DNA of 64,000 bases, taken from Clostridiales bacterium UBA7273 (lineage in GTDB: Bacteria > Bacillota > Clostridia > Oscillospirales > Oscillospiraceae). Position numbers and translations under genes: made by a program. Shown piece after piece: positions 1 through 7,923 of this stretch; within the stretch, counting starts at the first letter, position 1; the number at the start of each line of letters is the position of its first letter. Below the pieces are notes generated by a model. The model was not told where the DNA came from. It saw only the letters and a list, made by a program, of their open reading frames with translations, and did not search any database. The stretch spans positions 134,705-198,704 of the forward strand of contig DKRV01000009.1 of NCBI GenBank assembly GCA_002472405.1, given 5' to 3'.

Positions 1-245
1 CGACGCGCGGCCTTGACGTCGGCGCCATCGAGTATATCCACAAGCAGCTTGTTGCCGTGCGTGACGCAGGCCATGCGGTGCTTCTGGTGTCGCTCGAGCT
101 TGACGAGGTCATGAGCGTTTCCGACCGCATCCTTGTTATGTACGAGGGCGAGATAGTCGGCGAGCTCGACCCGAAGAAAACCACCGTTGAAGAGCTTGGC
201 CTTTACATGGCCGGCGCAAAGAAAGGAGCAGGCGGCAATGAATAA
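1..245 (+). CDS. Nucleoside/simple-sugar ABC transporter ATP-binding protein (C-terminal part)
   Basis: The window opens inside this gene; only about 80 C-terminal residues are visible. They start with TRGLDVGAIEYIHKQL, the region just after Walker B in the second nucleotide-binding domain of RbsA/NupO-type duplicated ATPases, followed by the switch region VSLELDEV and the SDRILVMYEGEIVGEL tail typical of that family. Two permease genes follow directly, the first overlapping this stop codon, so it is the energising subunit of one importer working at the cytoplasmic face of the membrane. Family knowledge: BmpA/NupOPQ systems import nucleosides; the exact substrate here is inference. The 5' end lies outside the window. 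Confidence 0.9.
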   Translation, partial: TRGLDVGAIEYIHKQLVAVRDAGHAVLLVSLELDEVMSVSDRILVMYEGEIVGELDPKKTTVEELGLYMAGAKKGAGGNE

Positions 246-1380
246 GGAAAAGCGCTCGCTTCTGAAAAACGACGGAGTGCAGTCGTTTATAGCATCAATA
301 ATCTGCATCCTGCTCGGCCTGCTTCTGGGCTATGTGGTTCTGCTGTTTATAAACCCGGCAGGCGCAGGCGAAGCAATAACGAGCCTTGTAAAGAACTTTT
401 TCAACTACCCGAACACGACGATAGCACTCAAATATTTCGGCAGCACGCTTGTAAAAACCGCGCCGCTGCTGATGTGCTCGCTGTCGATCCTGTTTGCGTA
501 TAAGGTCGGCCTGTTCAATATAGGCGCTGCCGGCCAGTACGCATTCGGCGCAGGCATTGCGATCTACGCGGCGCTTGCGTGGCAGCTGCCCTGGTGGGTG
601 TGCCTGCTTCTGGCCATGGCGGCCGGCGCAGTCCTCGGCACGATAAGCGGTATCCTCAAAAGCTACTGCAACGTAAACGAGGTCATCTCCGGCATCATGC
701 TCAACTGGATAACCCTTTACGCGATGAACGATCTGCTGACAAACGTGAAGGAATCGGCCAGCCCCTATACGATGCATATCGAAAGCGTAAGTCCGCAGTC
801 GATCATGCCGACCCTCGGACTCGACACGCTGTTTTCAAACAACCAGTATGTCACGATATCCATACCCATCTCGATCATAATCGCGATAATAGTTTACATC
901 GTGATGGAAAAGACCAAATTCGGCTATGAGCTTAAGGCGACCGGCTTTAACAAAAACGCCGCGAAATACTGCGGCATGGCCGAAAAGCGCAACACCATCC
1001 TGACGCTGCTCATCGGCGGCGGTCTTGCCGGCCTCGGCGCAGGACTTTTCTACCTGACGGGCTTCGAGCAGTGGTCATGCGGCCAGTCTGCCGTTCCGGC
1101 GATGGGCTTTAACGGCATCGCGGCGGCGTTCCTCGGCGGCCTGAACCCGATCGGCTCGATATTCTCGTCTTACTTTATCCAGCACATAACCGTCGGCGGT
1201 GCATATCTGGACAAGAGCATGTACTGCACGCAGATATCCGATCTTATCTCCTCAATAATCATATATCTGTGCGGCTTTGTTCTGTTCATGAAGTTCGTTA
1301 TGAACAACATCGCCGCAAAGCGTGAGGAGAAGGCAAAGGCGGCGGCCAAGGCTGCCGAACAGGAAGGAGGCAACGAATAA
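238..1380 (+). CDS. Nucleoside-type ABC transporter permease (NupP-like)
   Basis: A 380-residue polytopic membrane protein of the BPD_transp_2 family (RbsC/NupP type). Hydrophobic helices run from about residue 15 to 360, with the family motif EVISGIMLNWI in the middle. The ATG at 238 is chosen because AAAGGAG lies just upstream and it overlaps the ATPase stop (ATGAATAA), which suggests translational coupling; an upstream ATG at 187 would add 17 polar residues lying in the ATPase gene. The C-terminus is a cytoplasmic Lys/Ala/Glu-rich tail. It pairs with the permease that follows to make the heterodimeric channel of a BmpA/NupOPQ-like importer. Nucleoside specificity is inferred from family. 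Confidence 0.9.
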   Translation: MNKEKRSLLKNDGVQSFIASIICILLGLLLGYVVLLFINPAGAGEAITSLVKNFFNYPNTTIALKYFGSTLVKTAPLLMCSLSILFAYKVGLFNIGAAGQYAFGAGIAIYAALAWQLPWWVCLLLAMAAGAVLGTISGILKSYCNVNEVISGIMLNWITLYAMNDLLTNVKESASPYTMHIESVSPQSIMPTLGLDTLFSNNQYVTISIPISIIIAIIVYIVMEKTKFGYELKATGFNKNAAKYCGMAEKRNTILTLLIGGGLAGLGAGLFYLTGFEQWSCGQSAVPAMGFNGIAAAFLGGLNPIGSIFSSYFIQHITVGGAYLDKSMYCTQISDLISSIIIYLCGFVLFMKFVMNNIAAKREEKAKAAAKAAEQEGGNE

Positions 1381-2318
1381 TGTCATTACTTATCCAGTAC
1401 ACTATTCTTTATGCTTCCGTTCTGATCCTTGTTGCTCTCGGCGGCTGCTTTTCCGAGCACTCGGGCGTTATTAACCTCGGCCTTGAGGGTATCATGGTCA
1501 TGGGCGCTCTTGGCGGCGCGCTGACGATGAAATATCTTATCGGATATCCCCCGGTAGTCATAGTTATCCTGACCATTCTTGCCGCAGCCGTAACAGGCCT
1601 TGTGTTCTCGGCGCTGCTTGCGGTCGCGTGCATAAACTTCAAAGCCGACCAGACAATCGTCGGCACGGCGCTCAATATGCTCGGCCTTGCGGCGGCAACG
1701 GTCATCGTAAAGGCGATAAACATTGCCGAAAACCCCGACAACGTTTCGTCCACCGTGCAGTATATTGCGCAGAAGAAGGCCTTCCTCGTCAATATCGGCG
1801 GCTTTGATTTCAACTGGATGATGCTCGTTGCGCTTGTTATCCTCATCGCGGCATACATTGTCCTGTACAAGACCAAATTCGGCCTGCGCCTGATGGCCTG
1901 CGGCGAGCACCCCCAGGCGGCGGACTCGGTCGGCATAAACGTTTATAAGATGCGCTGGTCGGGCGTCCTGATATCCGGCGTTCTCGGCGGCCTCGGCGGC
2001 ATTATGTACATTATTGCCGGCGCGAGCGAGTGGCAGTTTGAAGCAGGCGTCGCCGGCTTCGGCTTCCTTGCTCTTGCGGTCATGATCTTCGGCCAGTGGA
2101 AGCCCCACCGCATAGCGCTTGCCGCGCTGCTGTTCGGTCTGTTCCGCGCCCTTGCGAGCGTGTATTCCGGCTTCGACTTCCTGCTGAGCCTGCAGCTTTC
2201 CGGCTCGATATACAAGATGATGCCGTATATAATCTCGCTGATAGTCCTTGCCCTGACCTCCAAGCGCTCGCGCGCTCCGAAGGCGGAGGGCATCCCCTAC
2301 GAAAAGGGACAAAGATAA
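1380..2318 (+). CDS. Nucleoside-type ABC transporter permease (NupQ-like)
   Basis: A 312-residue second permease of the BPD_transp_2 family with about nine hydrophobic segments. The N-terminal region LGGCFSEHSGVINLGLEGIM is the hallmark of NupQ/YufQ-type proteins, and GLRLMACGEHPQAADSVGIN is the conserved cytoplasmic loop that docks on the ATPase. Its start codon overlaps the stop of the preceding permease (TAATG), so all three genes are one transcription unit. A perfect 13-bp terminator hairpin follows. No BmpA-type binding protein is visible and would be expected upstream of the window. Confidence 0.9.
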   Translation: MSLLIQYTILYASVLILVALGGCFSEHSGVINLGLEGIMVMGALGGALTMKYLIGYPPVVIVILTILAAAVTGLVFSALLAVACINFKADQTIVGTALNMLGLAAATVIVKAINIAENPDNVSSTVQYIAQKKAFLVNIGGFDFNWMMLVALVILIAAYIVLYKTKFGLRLMACGEHPQAADSVGINVYKMRWSGVLISGVLGGLGGIMYIIAGASEWQFEAGVAGFGFLALAVMIFGQWKPHRIALAALLFGLFRALASVYSGFDFLLSLQLSGSIYKMMPYIISLIVLALTSKRSRAPKAEGIPYEKGQR

Positions 2319-2332
2319 TTGTATATTCAATA

Positions 2333-2362
2333 AAAATGCACCGTCGGTCGACGGTGCATTTT
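2333..2362. terminator. Bidirectional intrinsic terminator
   Basis: A perfect 13-bp inverted repeat (AAAATGCACCGTC / GACGGTGCATTTT) with a GGTC loop. A-run and T-run at its ends make it able to stop both the plus-strand permease operon and the minus-strand EamA gene, whose stop codon begins 2 bp further on. Confidence 0.9.
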
Positions 2363-2363
2363 G

Positions 2364-3275
2364 CTATTCTTCAAATTCGTTTTCGGGCGGATATTTCTGC
2401 ACGCCCCATATGCCGATGAGCACAACGACCATTGCGCCGAGAGAAACTGCGGTGAGCTTCTCGCCGAGGATAAATATTCCGGCGGCCACCGAGACGATCG
2501 TTGCGAGATTGTGAAAGACCGCGACGTTTGCCATAGGCGCGTGCGACACGGCGTAGTTAAACAGCGAATATCCTGCCACCGATGCGCCGAGGGCGAGAAA
2601 CAGCGCCGCGAGGATAAACCGGGGATTTGCCGCCGGCGCGATCAGCGCTGCCGCGCTGCCGCCGTTTTCGATGAGCGCAAGTGTTGTAAAGAACACGGCG
2701 CCCATGGCCTGCATGAAATACGTTCGCTCGAAAACCGAGAACCTGCCGGAAACGCCGCAGGATATTACGCTGAACGCGGAGCCTGTTACAACGGCAAGGC
2801 ACAAAAGCGCAAAGCCTTTAAAAGTTATCGAGCCGCCGCTGTTTTCGGCAAGGGTTATGACGATTATCCCGGCTATCGAAAGCGCGCTGAACAGCCACTG
2901 CTTTTTGCTCGGCCGCTCTTTGAGAAACACCGCCGCGAAAATGATCGTGACGATCGGAATAACGGCGATCATGATGCCCGAGAACGCGGAGCTTGAGTAT
3001 TTAAGCCCGTATTGTTCGCCGATGAAGTAGATGCACGGCTCCATCGAACCGAGAAGCAGCAGCGGTTTTATGCTTTTTCCGCGAAGATCAAGCTTCTGCT
3101 TGCCCAAAAGCACCGGAACGGTGAGCGCGAGCAGAGCAATATCAAAGCGATAGCTCATCAAAACAAAGGGCGAGGCGCTCTCCTGCCCAATGGAGGACGC
3201 AAGGAAGCTCAGTCCCCAGAAAATCTGCGTGACGATCGCGGCGGTGATCGCCTTTGAATAGCTTTTGCCTTTCAC
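2364..3275 (-). CDS. EamA-family (DMT) membrane transporter
   Basis: A 303-residue protein with about ten hydrophobic helices in two repeated halves, as in the drug/metabolite transporter superfamily. The first half begins with AIVTQIFWGLSFLASSIG and the second carries the EamA repeat signature around LGASVAGYSLFNYAVS. The start is a GTG that shares GTGA with the upstream gene's TGA, preceded by AAAGGAGGG, so the two genes are translationally coupled. The substrate cannot be told from sequence; relatives export amino acids, metabolites or drugs. Confidence 0.88.
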   Translation of the reverse strand: MKGKSYSKAITAAIVTQIFWGLSFLASSIGQESASPFVLMSYRFDIALLALTVPVLLGKQKLDLRGKSIKPLLLLGSMEPCIYFIGEQYGLKYSSSAFSGIMIAVIPIVTIIFAAVFLKERPSKKQWLFSALSIAGIIVITLAENSGGSITFKGFALLCLAVVTGSAFSVISCGVSGRFSVFERTYFMQAMGAVFFTTLALIENGGSAAALIAPAANPRFILAALFLALGASVAGYSLFNYAVSHAPMANVAVFHNLATIVSVAAGIFILGEKLTAVSLGAMVVVLIGIWGVQKYPPENEFEE

Positions 3276-4174
3276 GCTGCCCTCCTTTCGACCTTCATGC
3301 CGTCGCTGAATATGACGATGCTGCCCTCGAGGTCTGTTCTGTAAACGGTAACGCCGGCGTCGTTTAAGCGGCTGAGCGTTTCCTCGTGCGGATGGCCGTA
3401 ATCGTTATCCCTGCCGCAGGATATAACGCCTATTTTCGGCTCGGCCTCGTACAAGAACTGATAGCAGCTCGAGCCGGACGAGCCGTGGTGCCCGACCTTG
3501 AGCACGTCGCATTTTACATCCGCGCCGTCCTCGATAAGCTCCTTTTCGGCCTTCGCGGTCATATCGCCTGTGAACAGAAAGCTCGTGTCGCCGTAATCAA
3601 GGCGCAGCACCAAACTGTCGTCATTTACGTTTTTGTGGTCCGAGAGCGGGCCGAGAAACTCAAATTTTGCGTCGCCGAGGCTGTACTTTACGCCCTGATC
3701 GGGCACCTCGAGCGTAAGCTGCGCGCTCTCGACGGTATCGACAAAGTGCAGATATGCCGCCGCGTCGCCGGCGTAGGGCGAGGTGAACACGGTGCCAACA
3801 TCAAAGCTTTCAACGACCGCGTCGAGGCCGCCGCAGTGGTCTGCGTGGCCGTGGGTGCAGACAACATAGTCGAGCTTTTTTATGCCGAGATCGCGGATGT
3901 ACTCAACGACCGTATCCCCGGCGGATGGAACTCCGGCGTCGATGAGCATGTATTGCCCGTTGCAGCACAAAAGCTCCGAGTCGCCCTGGCCGACGTCAAT
4001 GTAGTGGACATACAGGCCGTCCATCGGCACCGTTACGGTCGGCTTATTCTCCGTTGTGCGCTGAAATATCAGCACCGCTGCTGCGATAACTACGAGAATT
4101 AACGCGGCAAGGGGATATTTTTTAGCAAACCGGGCGAATTTATTAACATCACTTTTTTTGACTTTTCTGCTCAT
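3272..4174 (-). CDS. ComEC C-terminal-like metallo-beta-lactamase-fold hydrolase, membrane anchored
   Basis: A 300-residue protein with a basic N-terminus and one membrane helix (about residues 20-40, ALILVVIAAAVLIF), then an extracellular metallo-beta-lactamase fold. Visible motifs are VGQGDSELL, the zinc ligand motif THGHADHCGG, and the late ligands FTGDM and VGHHGS. This is the domain found at the C-terminus of ComEC/Rec2 DNA-uptake channels and in stand-alone secreted proteins. No ComEC channel domain is present, so it is not the competence channel itself; it may be a surface phosphodiesterase or nuclease (inference). It overlaps the EamA gene by 4 bp. Confidence 0.85.
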   Translation of the reverse strand: MSRKVKKSDVNKFARFAKKYPLAALILVVIAAAVLIFQRTTENKPTVTVPMDGLYVHYIDVGQGDSELLCCNGQYMLIDAGVPSAGDTVVEYIRDLGIKKLDYVVCTHGHADHCGGLDAVVESFDVGTVFTSPYAGDAAAYLHFVDTVESAQLTLEVPDQGVKYSLGDAKFEFLGPLSDHKNVNDDSLVLRLDYGDTSFLFTGDMTAKAEKELIEDGADVKCDVLKVGHHGSSGSSCYQFLYEAEPKIGVISCGRDNDYGHPHEETLSRLNDAGVTVYRTDLEGSIVIFSDGMKVERRAA

Positions 4175-4253
4175 GAGCGACCCTCCGGATGCGCGAAATG
4201 CGCCGCAATGACAGATATTTTCTCACAAAGGTGCGAAAAAAGCAATATTGTGC

Positions 4254-4282
4254 TTTTCAAAACGGCCATGATATTTTATAAT
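4254..4282 (+). promoter_or_regulatory. Probable sigma-A promoter of apgM-ispE
   Basis: TTTTCA (4254-4259), a 17-bp spacer and a perfect TATAAT (4277-4282), 32 bp before the apgM start and just upstream of its AAGGAG ribosome binding site. The -35 box is weak. Confidence 0.55.
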
Positions 4283-4314
4283 ATTTCATATTCCAAAGCA
4301 AGGAGCGATAATAA

Positions 4315-5544
4315 ATGAAATACATTCTTATAATAGGAGACGGTATGGCCGATAACCCCGTTCCCGAGCTCGGCGGCCTGACTCCGCTTGAATATGCAAA
4401 AAAACCGTTTATCGACGAGCTTGCCGCGCACGGCGAGGTCGGCAGCGTGCTGAACGTTCCGCGCGGCCTGCCTGCCGGAAGCGATACGGCGATAATGTCC
4501 ATTTTCGGCTGCGACCCGAACCTTTACTACACGGGACGCGCGCCGCTTGAAGCCGCGGCGACCGGCATAAAGCTCAACGCAGGCGACGTTGCCTATCGCT
4601 GCAACATGGTCACCTATGAGGAGGGCGACATGCCCTTTGAGGAAAAGCGCATCCTTTCTCACTCGGCAGGATCCATTGACGGCGAGGTGTCCGACGCGAT
4701 AGTCACCGCGCTGTTTAACGATCCCGAGTTTGCGCCTCTTGCCGAGAAAGCGGGCATGAAGGTGAACCTCGGCCACTCCTTCCGCCATATCGCCGTGCAG
4801 TCGCAGGCCGATATCAAGGGCATCCGCCTTGCTCCGCCGCACGATCACCTCGGCGAGAAGATCGGTGCGATACTGCCCACCGGCTGCGAAAACGCAAATG
4901 TCCTGCGCGATCTTATGGAGGCGGCAAACCGCATTCTTGAGCATCATCCGCTCAACGAAAAGCTGCGCGCCGAGGGCAAAATGCCGGCAAACGGCGTGTG
5001 GTTCTGGGCAGAGGGCACGGCTGTAAAGCTGCCCGATTTCAAGCAGGAGACCGGCCACGACGGCGTTGTTGTTTCGGCTGTTCCTCTTTGCCACGGCATT
5101 GCCGCACTTACGGGACTGAGCTTTGTTTGCCCCGAGGGCGCGACCGGCGAAAAGGATACAAACTATGAAAACAAGCTTGCCGCCGCCCTGAAAATACTCG
5201 AGGATCACGATTTTGCCGCCGTTCACGTTGAAGCTCCCGACGAGTGCACGCACAACGGCGATCTTGAGGGCAAGCTCGAGGCCATCGGCTGGCTCGATAC
5301 GCGCCTTATCCGTCCGCTGGATGCGGCTATGCGTGAGCGCGGCTGGGACTATCGCCTGCTGTTTTTGTCCGACCACAAGACGCTGACCTCCACGCGCGGC
5401 CACGACGGCGACCCCGTTCCGTACATGCTCTATGACAGCCGCGTTGACACCAAGGCCGGCCTGCCGTACACCGAAAAAAGCGGCGAGAAAGGCCCGTATG
5501 TCAATTCCGGCGTCGCTCTGATGTCCATCCTTTTTGAAAAATGA
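4315..5544 (+). CDS. apgM: Cofactor-independent phosphoglycerate mutase, ApgM type
   Basis: A 409-residue alkaline-phosphatase-superfamily enzyme interconverting 2- and 3-phosphoglycerate in glycolysis. The N-terminus IIGDGMADNPVPELGG carries the first metal-binding Asp, SDTAIMSIFGCDP contains the catalytic serine region, and FLSDHKTLTSTRGHDGDPVP provides the C-terminal metal-binding Asp/His residues. Length and motif order match the archaeal-type family also common in Clostridia, rather than the 510-residue GpmI type. The start follows GCAAGGAGCG. Its last four bases overlap the ispE start (ATGA). Related proteins are sometimes annotated as homoserine kinase; without a threonine gene context glycolytic mutase is preferred. 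Confidence 0.9.
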   Translation: MKYILIIGDGMADNPVPELGGLTPLEYAKKPFIDELAAHGEVGSVLNVPRGLPAGSDTAIMSIFGCDPNLYYTGRAPLEAAATGIKLNAGDVAYRCNMVTYEEGDMPFEEKRILSHSAGSIDGEVSDAIVTALFNDPEFAPLAEKAGMKVNLGHSFRHIAVQSQADIKGIRLAPPHDHLGEKIGAILPTGCENANVLRDLMEAANRILEHHPLNEKLRAEGKMPANGVWFWAEGTAVKLPDFKQETGHDGVVVSAVPLCHGIAALTGLSFVCPEGATGEKDTNYENKLAAALKILEDHDFAAVHVEAPDECTHNGDLEGKLEAIGWLDTRLIRPLDAAMRERGWDYRLLFLSDHKTLTSTRGHDGDPVPYMLYDSRVDTKAGLPYTEKSGEKGPYVNSGVALMSILFEK

Positions 5545-6413
5545 CGAGTGTAAACGAAAAAGCCTATGCGAAAATAAATATTTCGCTCGACGTGACCGGG
5601 AAACGCCCCGACGGATATCACGACATGCTCATGGTCATGCAGACCATCACATTGTGCGACGATATCACCGTTGTGCTCACTCCCGGTGAGGCCAGCCGAG
5701 CCGAGTGCAATCTGCGCTTTGTTCCGTGCGACGAGCGCAACCTTGCCGTGCGTGCGGCAAACGCGTTCTTTGCCCATTGCGGCGTCGAAAATATGGGCGC
5801 GCATATAAAAATGCAAAAGCGCATACCCGTCGGAGCGGGCATGGCAGGCGGGTCGAGCGACGCGGCGGCTGTCCTGCGTGCGCTGAATGTGCTGTGCAAA
5901 ACCGGGCTTTCATGCGCGCAGCTTGAAATGATAGCGGCTGAAATCGGTTCGGATGTTGCGTTCTGCGTGAGCGGCGGAACTCAGCTTGCCTCGGGGCGCG
6001 GCGAGATACTATCGGCCCTGCCGCCTATGCCCGATTGCGAGGTCGTTGTCTGCAAGCCCGATTTTTCCGTGTCAACGCCGGAGCTGTTCAGGCGGCTTGA
6101 CGCTGTCAAGCTGCGTTGCCACCCGGATACGCAGGGGATCATCGAGCTTCTCAGTGAGGGCGATCTGCCGAAGATCGCGCGGAGAATGTACAACGTGTTT
6201 GAGGATGTACCCGACCGGCGACATAACGAGATCGCCGGGATAAAAAGCGCAATGCTCGACGGCGGCGCTCTCGGAGCCGTCATGACCGGCACAGGCTCTG
6301 CGGTGTTCGGCCTGTATGACGACGCCGCCGCTGCGCGGAAAACGTTTGACGCTCTGCGCCGCGAATGGCGCAGCACGGCAATGGCAAAAATTATGCCGCG
6401 CATAGAGGTTTAA
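5541..6413 (+). CDS. ispE: 4-diphosphocytidyl-2-C-methyl-D-erythritol kinase
   Basis: A 290-residue GHMP kinase of the methylerythritol phosphate isoprenoid pathway, phosphorylating CDP-ME at the 2-hydroxyl. The N-terminal AYAKINISLDVTGKRPDGYH is diagnostic of IspE, and PVGAGMAGGSSDAAAVLRAL is the GHMP ATP-binding loop. The C-terminal motif MTGTGSAVFGLYD is also conserved. It is coupled by ATGA overlap to apgM and followed by a terminator-like hairpin. Placement next to spoIIR is common in Clostridia. Confidence 0.95.
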   Translation: MTSVNEKAYAKINISLDVTGKRPDGYHDMLMVMQTITLCDDITVVLTPGEASRAECNLRFVPCDERNLAVRAANAFFAHCGVENMGAHIKMQKRIPVGAGMAGGSSDAAAVLRALNVLCKTGLSCAQLEMIAAEIGSDVAFCVSGGTQLASGRGEILSALPPMPDCEVVVCKPDFSVSTPELFRRLDAVKLRCHPDTQGIIELLSEGDLPKIARRMYNVFEDVPDRRHNEIAGIKSAMLDGGALGAVMTGTGSAVFGLYDDAAAARKTFDALRREWRSTAMAKIMPRIEV

Positions 6414-6424
6414 AACAAAATATT

Positions 6425-6468
6425 ACCGCCGATACTATGAGTGGAATACATAGTAAAGGCGGTTTTTT
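6425..6468 (+). terminator. Interrupted-stem terminator between ispE and spoIIR
   Basis: ACCGCC (6425-6430) pairs with GGCGGT (6458-6463) and, inside, ACTATG pairs with CATAGT; six T follow. The 3' arm with its flanking bases (AAAGGCGG) is also the only plausible ribosome binding site of spoIIR, whose ATG lies at 6470. Confidence 0.65.
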
Positions 6469-6469
6469 C

Positions 6470-7063
6470 ATGAAGGAATATAAGCTTAAGGTCTGGGAAA
6501 CTGCGGCGCTGTGTGCGCTTTGCGTAACGCTTTGCGTCTGCGCGTGGGCGCAGGGGCGGCAGCAGGATATAAGCTCGTCGCTCGTGCGGCTGCACGTTAT
6601 CGCAGCCTCGGACGAAGCGGCGGAGCAGGAGCTGAAAATGCGCGTGCGCGACAGTGTGCTGGAGTATCTCACGCCTGTACTGGACAGCGCCGAAAGCCCG
6701 GCACAGGCGAAAAGCATTATAAGCGCCGAGCTTCCGAATATCCGCGCCGCAGCGGAAAAATGCGCCGAGGGGCGCACGGTGCGCGTAACGCTCGGCAGCG
6801 AGTATTATCCCACGCGCGAGTACGAAAGCTTTTCGCTTCCGGCAGGGCAGTACAGCTCGCTGCGCGTTATCATCGGCGAGGGGCAGGGGCACAACTGGTG
6901 GTGCGTCGTGTTTCCGCCGCTGTGCGTTTCGGCCACCGAGCAGAACAGAGCGCTGGATGCAATGAGCGAGCCTGAGCGCGCGCTTATCACCGAAGCTAAC
7001 GGCTATGAGCTGCGCTTTCGCATAGTTGAGCTTTGGGGCGAGCTTATGGAGCTTATAAAATAA
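6470..7063 (+). CDS. spoIIR: Stage II sporulation protein R
   Basis: A 197-residue protein with a short basic N-terminus and one hydrophobic export segment (about residues 10-25), then the SpoIIR domain with its signature LVRLHVIAASDEAAEQELK and RVRDSVLEYL. In Bacillus the secreted SpoIIR made in the forespore activates SpoIIGA, which processes pro-sigma-E in the mother cell. The ATG at 6470 is chosen for its spacing to AAAGGCGG; the in-frame ATG at 6437 would place extra residues within the terminator. It indicates a spore-forming lineage. Expected regulation is sigma-F, but no matching promoter was confidently seen. Confidence 0.93.
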   Translation: MKEYKLKVWETAALCALCVTLCVCAWAQGRQQDISSSLVRLHVIAASDEAAEQELKMRVRDSVLEYLTPVLDSAESPAQAKSIISAELPNIRAAAEKCAEGRTVRVTLGSEYYPTREYESFSLPAGQYSSLRVIIGEGQGHNWWCVVFPPLCVSATEQNRALDAMSEPERALITEANGYELRFRIVELWGELMELIK

Positions 7064-7094
7064 TAACGCAGGCGTTTCAAACGCCTGCGTTATT
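7062..7094. terminator. Bidirectional intrinsic terminator
   Basis: AATAACGCAGGCGT (7062-7075) pairs perfectly with ACGCCTGCGTTATT (7081-7094). It lies between convergent spoIIR and the mscS end of the transketolase operon and overlaps the spoIIR stop codon. Confidence 0.9.
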
Positions 7095-7104
7095 TTGATT
7101 GATG

Positions 7105-7920
7105 TTATTTGTCGCTGACAAGGTGAACGTTCAGATGGTCATAGCACATTTCAACGCCGTGCTTTTCAAAGCATGTGCGCAGATTTTCGTTCAGCGCGAA
7201 ATACACATCCCAATAGTCCTCGGTTTTGCACCATGTTCGCACGGTGTACTCTATCGAGCTGCTGCCGTAGCTTGAAATGGCGGCAAACGGAGGGGGATCG
7301 CTGAGCGCCTTGTCGATCATGCCTATCGCGTCGAGGCAGGCTGCGCGCACATCCTCCGTCGCGCTGTCGTAGGACGCGGTGACGGATATGATAACGCGCC
7401 TGAGATCCTCGGCAGAGTAGTTTACTATTTGCCCCGAGGTCACGCTGCCGTTGGGGGCATATATCATGCGGTTATCGACTGTGGCAAGGCCGGTGTAAAA
7501 CAGGCCGATGCTTTTGACGGTGCCGCTCTGGCCGCTTATCTCAACATAGTCGCCGACCTTGAACGGATGCGTGGTCAGCAGCGTTATGCCGGAAAAGAGG
7601 TTTGACAAAAGCCCCTGCAATGCAAGCGAAAGCGCAACGCCGGCCACCGACAGCACGGCCACAAGACTTGTCACCGGGATGCCGAGCGTTCCGGCAATGA
7701 TTATGACCGCGATCGTCCACAGCACGGCCTTTATCGCGCTGCGGAAAAACGACTTGAGGCTCGCGTCGATGTGGCGGCTTGAGTCAAGAATCTTCTCGAA
7801 TGCCTTGCACAGAATTTTTATCGCAATATAGCAGAGAACATAGACTATCAGCGCCGAGAAAACGGAACTGAGCGACACATCGCCGAGCTTTATCGATGAA
7901 AGTGAGTCGAAGAAATTCAT
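7105..7920 (-). CDS. mscS: MscS-family small-conductance mechanosensitive channel
   Basis: A 271-residue protein with three N-terminal membrane helices; the third is the Gly/Ala-rich pore helix (VAVLSVAGVALSLALQGLLS), followed by the beta domain starting HPFKVGDYVEISGQSGTVKSIG and the alpha/beta vestibule domain. It releases solutes on osmotic downshock. Length fits the short MscS class. Its start lies only 3 bp after the galactokinase stop, so it is the last gene of the transketolase-kinase operon and ends at the 7062-7094 terminator. Confidence 0.92.
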   Translation of the reverse strand: MNFFDSLSSIKLGDVSLSSVFSALIVYVLCYIAIKILCKAFEKILDSSRHIDASLKSFFRSAIKAVLWTIAVIIIAGTLGIPVTSLVAVLSVAGVALSLALQGLLSNLFSGITLLTTHPFKVGDYVEISGQSGTVKSIGLFYTGLATVDNRMIYAPNGSVTSGQIVNYSAEDLRRVIISVTASYDSATEDVRAACLDAIGMIDKALSDPPPFAAISSYGSSSIEYTVRTWCKTEDYWDVYFALNENLRTCFEKHGVEMCYDHLNVHLVSDK

Positions 7921-7923
7921 GCC

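Noticed and set aside
3272..4174. Full ComEC competence channel
   Set aside because: Only the metallo-beta-lactamase-like domain with one membrane anchor is present; the channel domain is missing.
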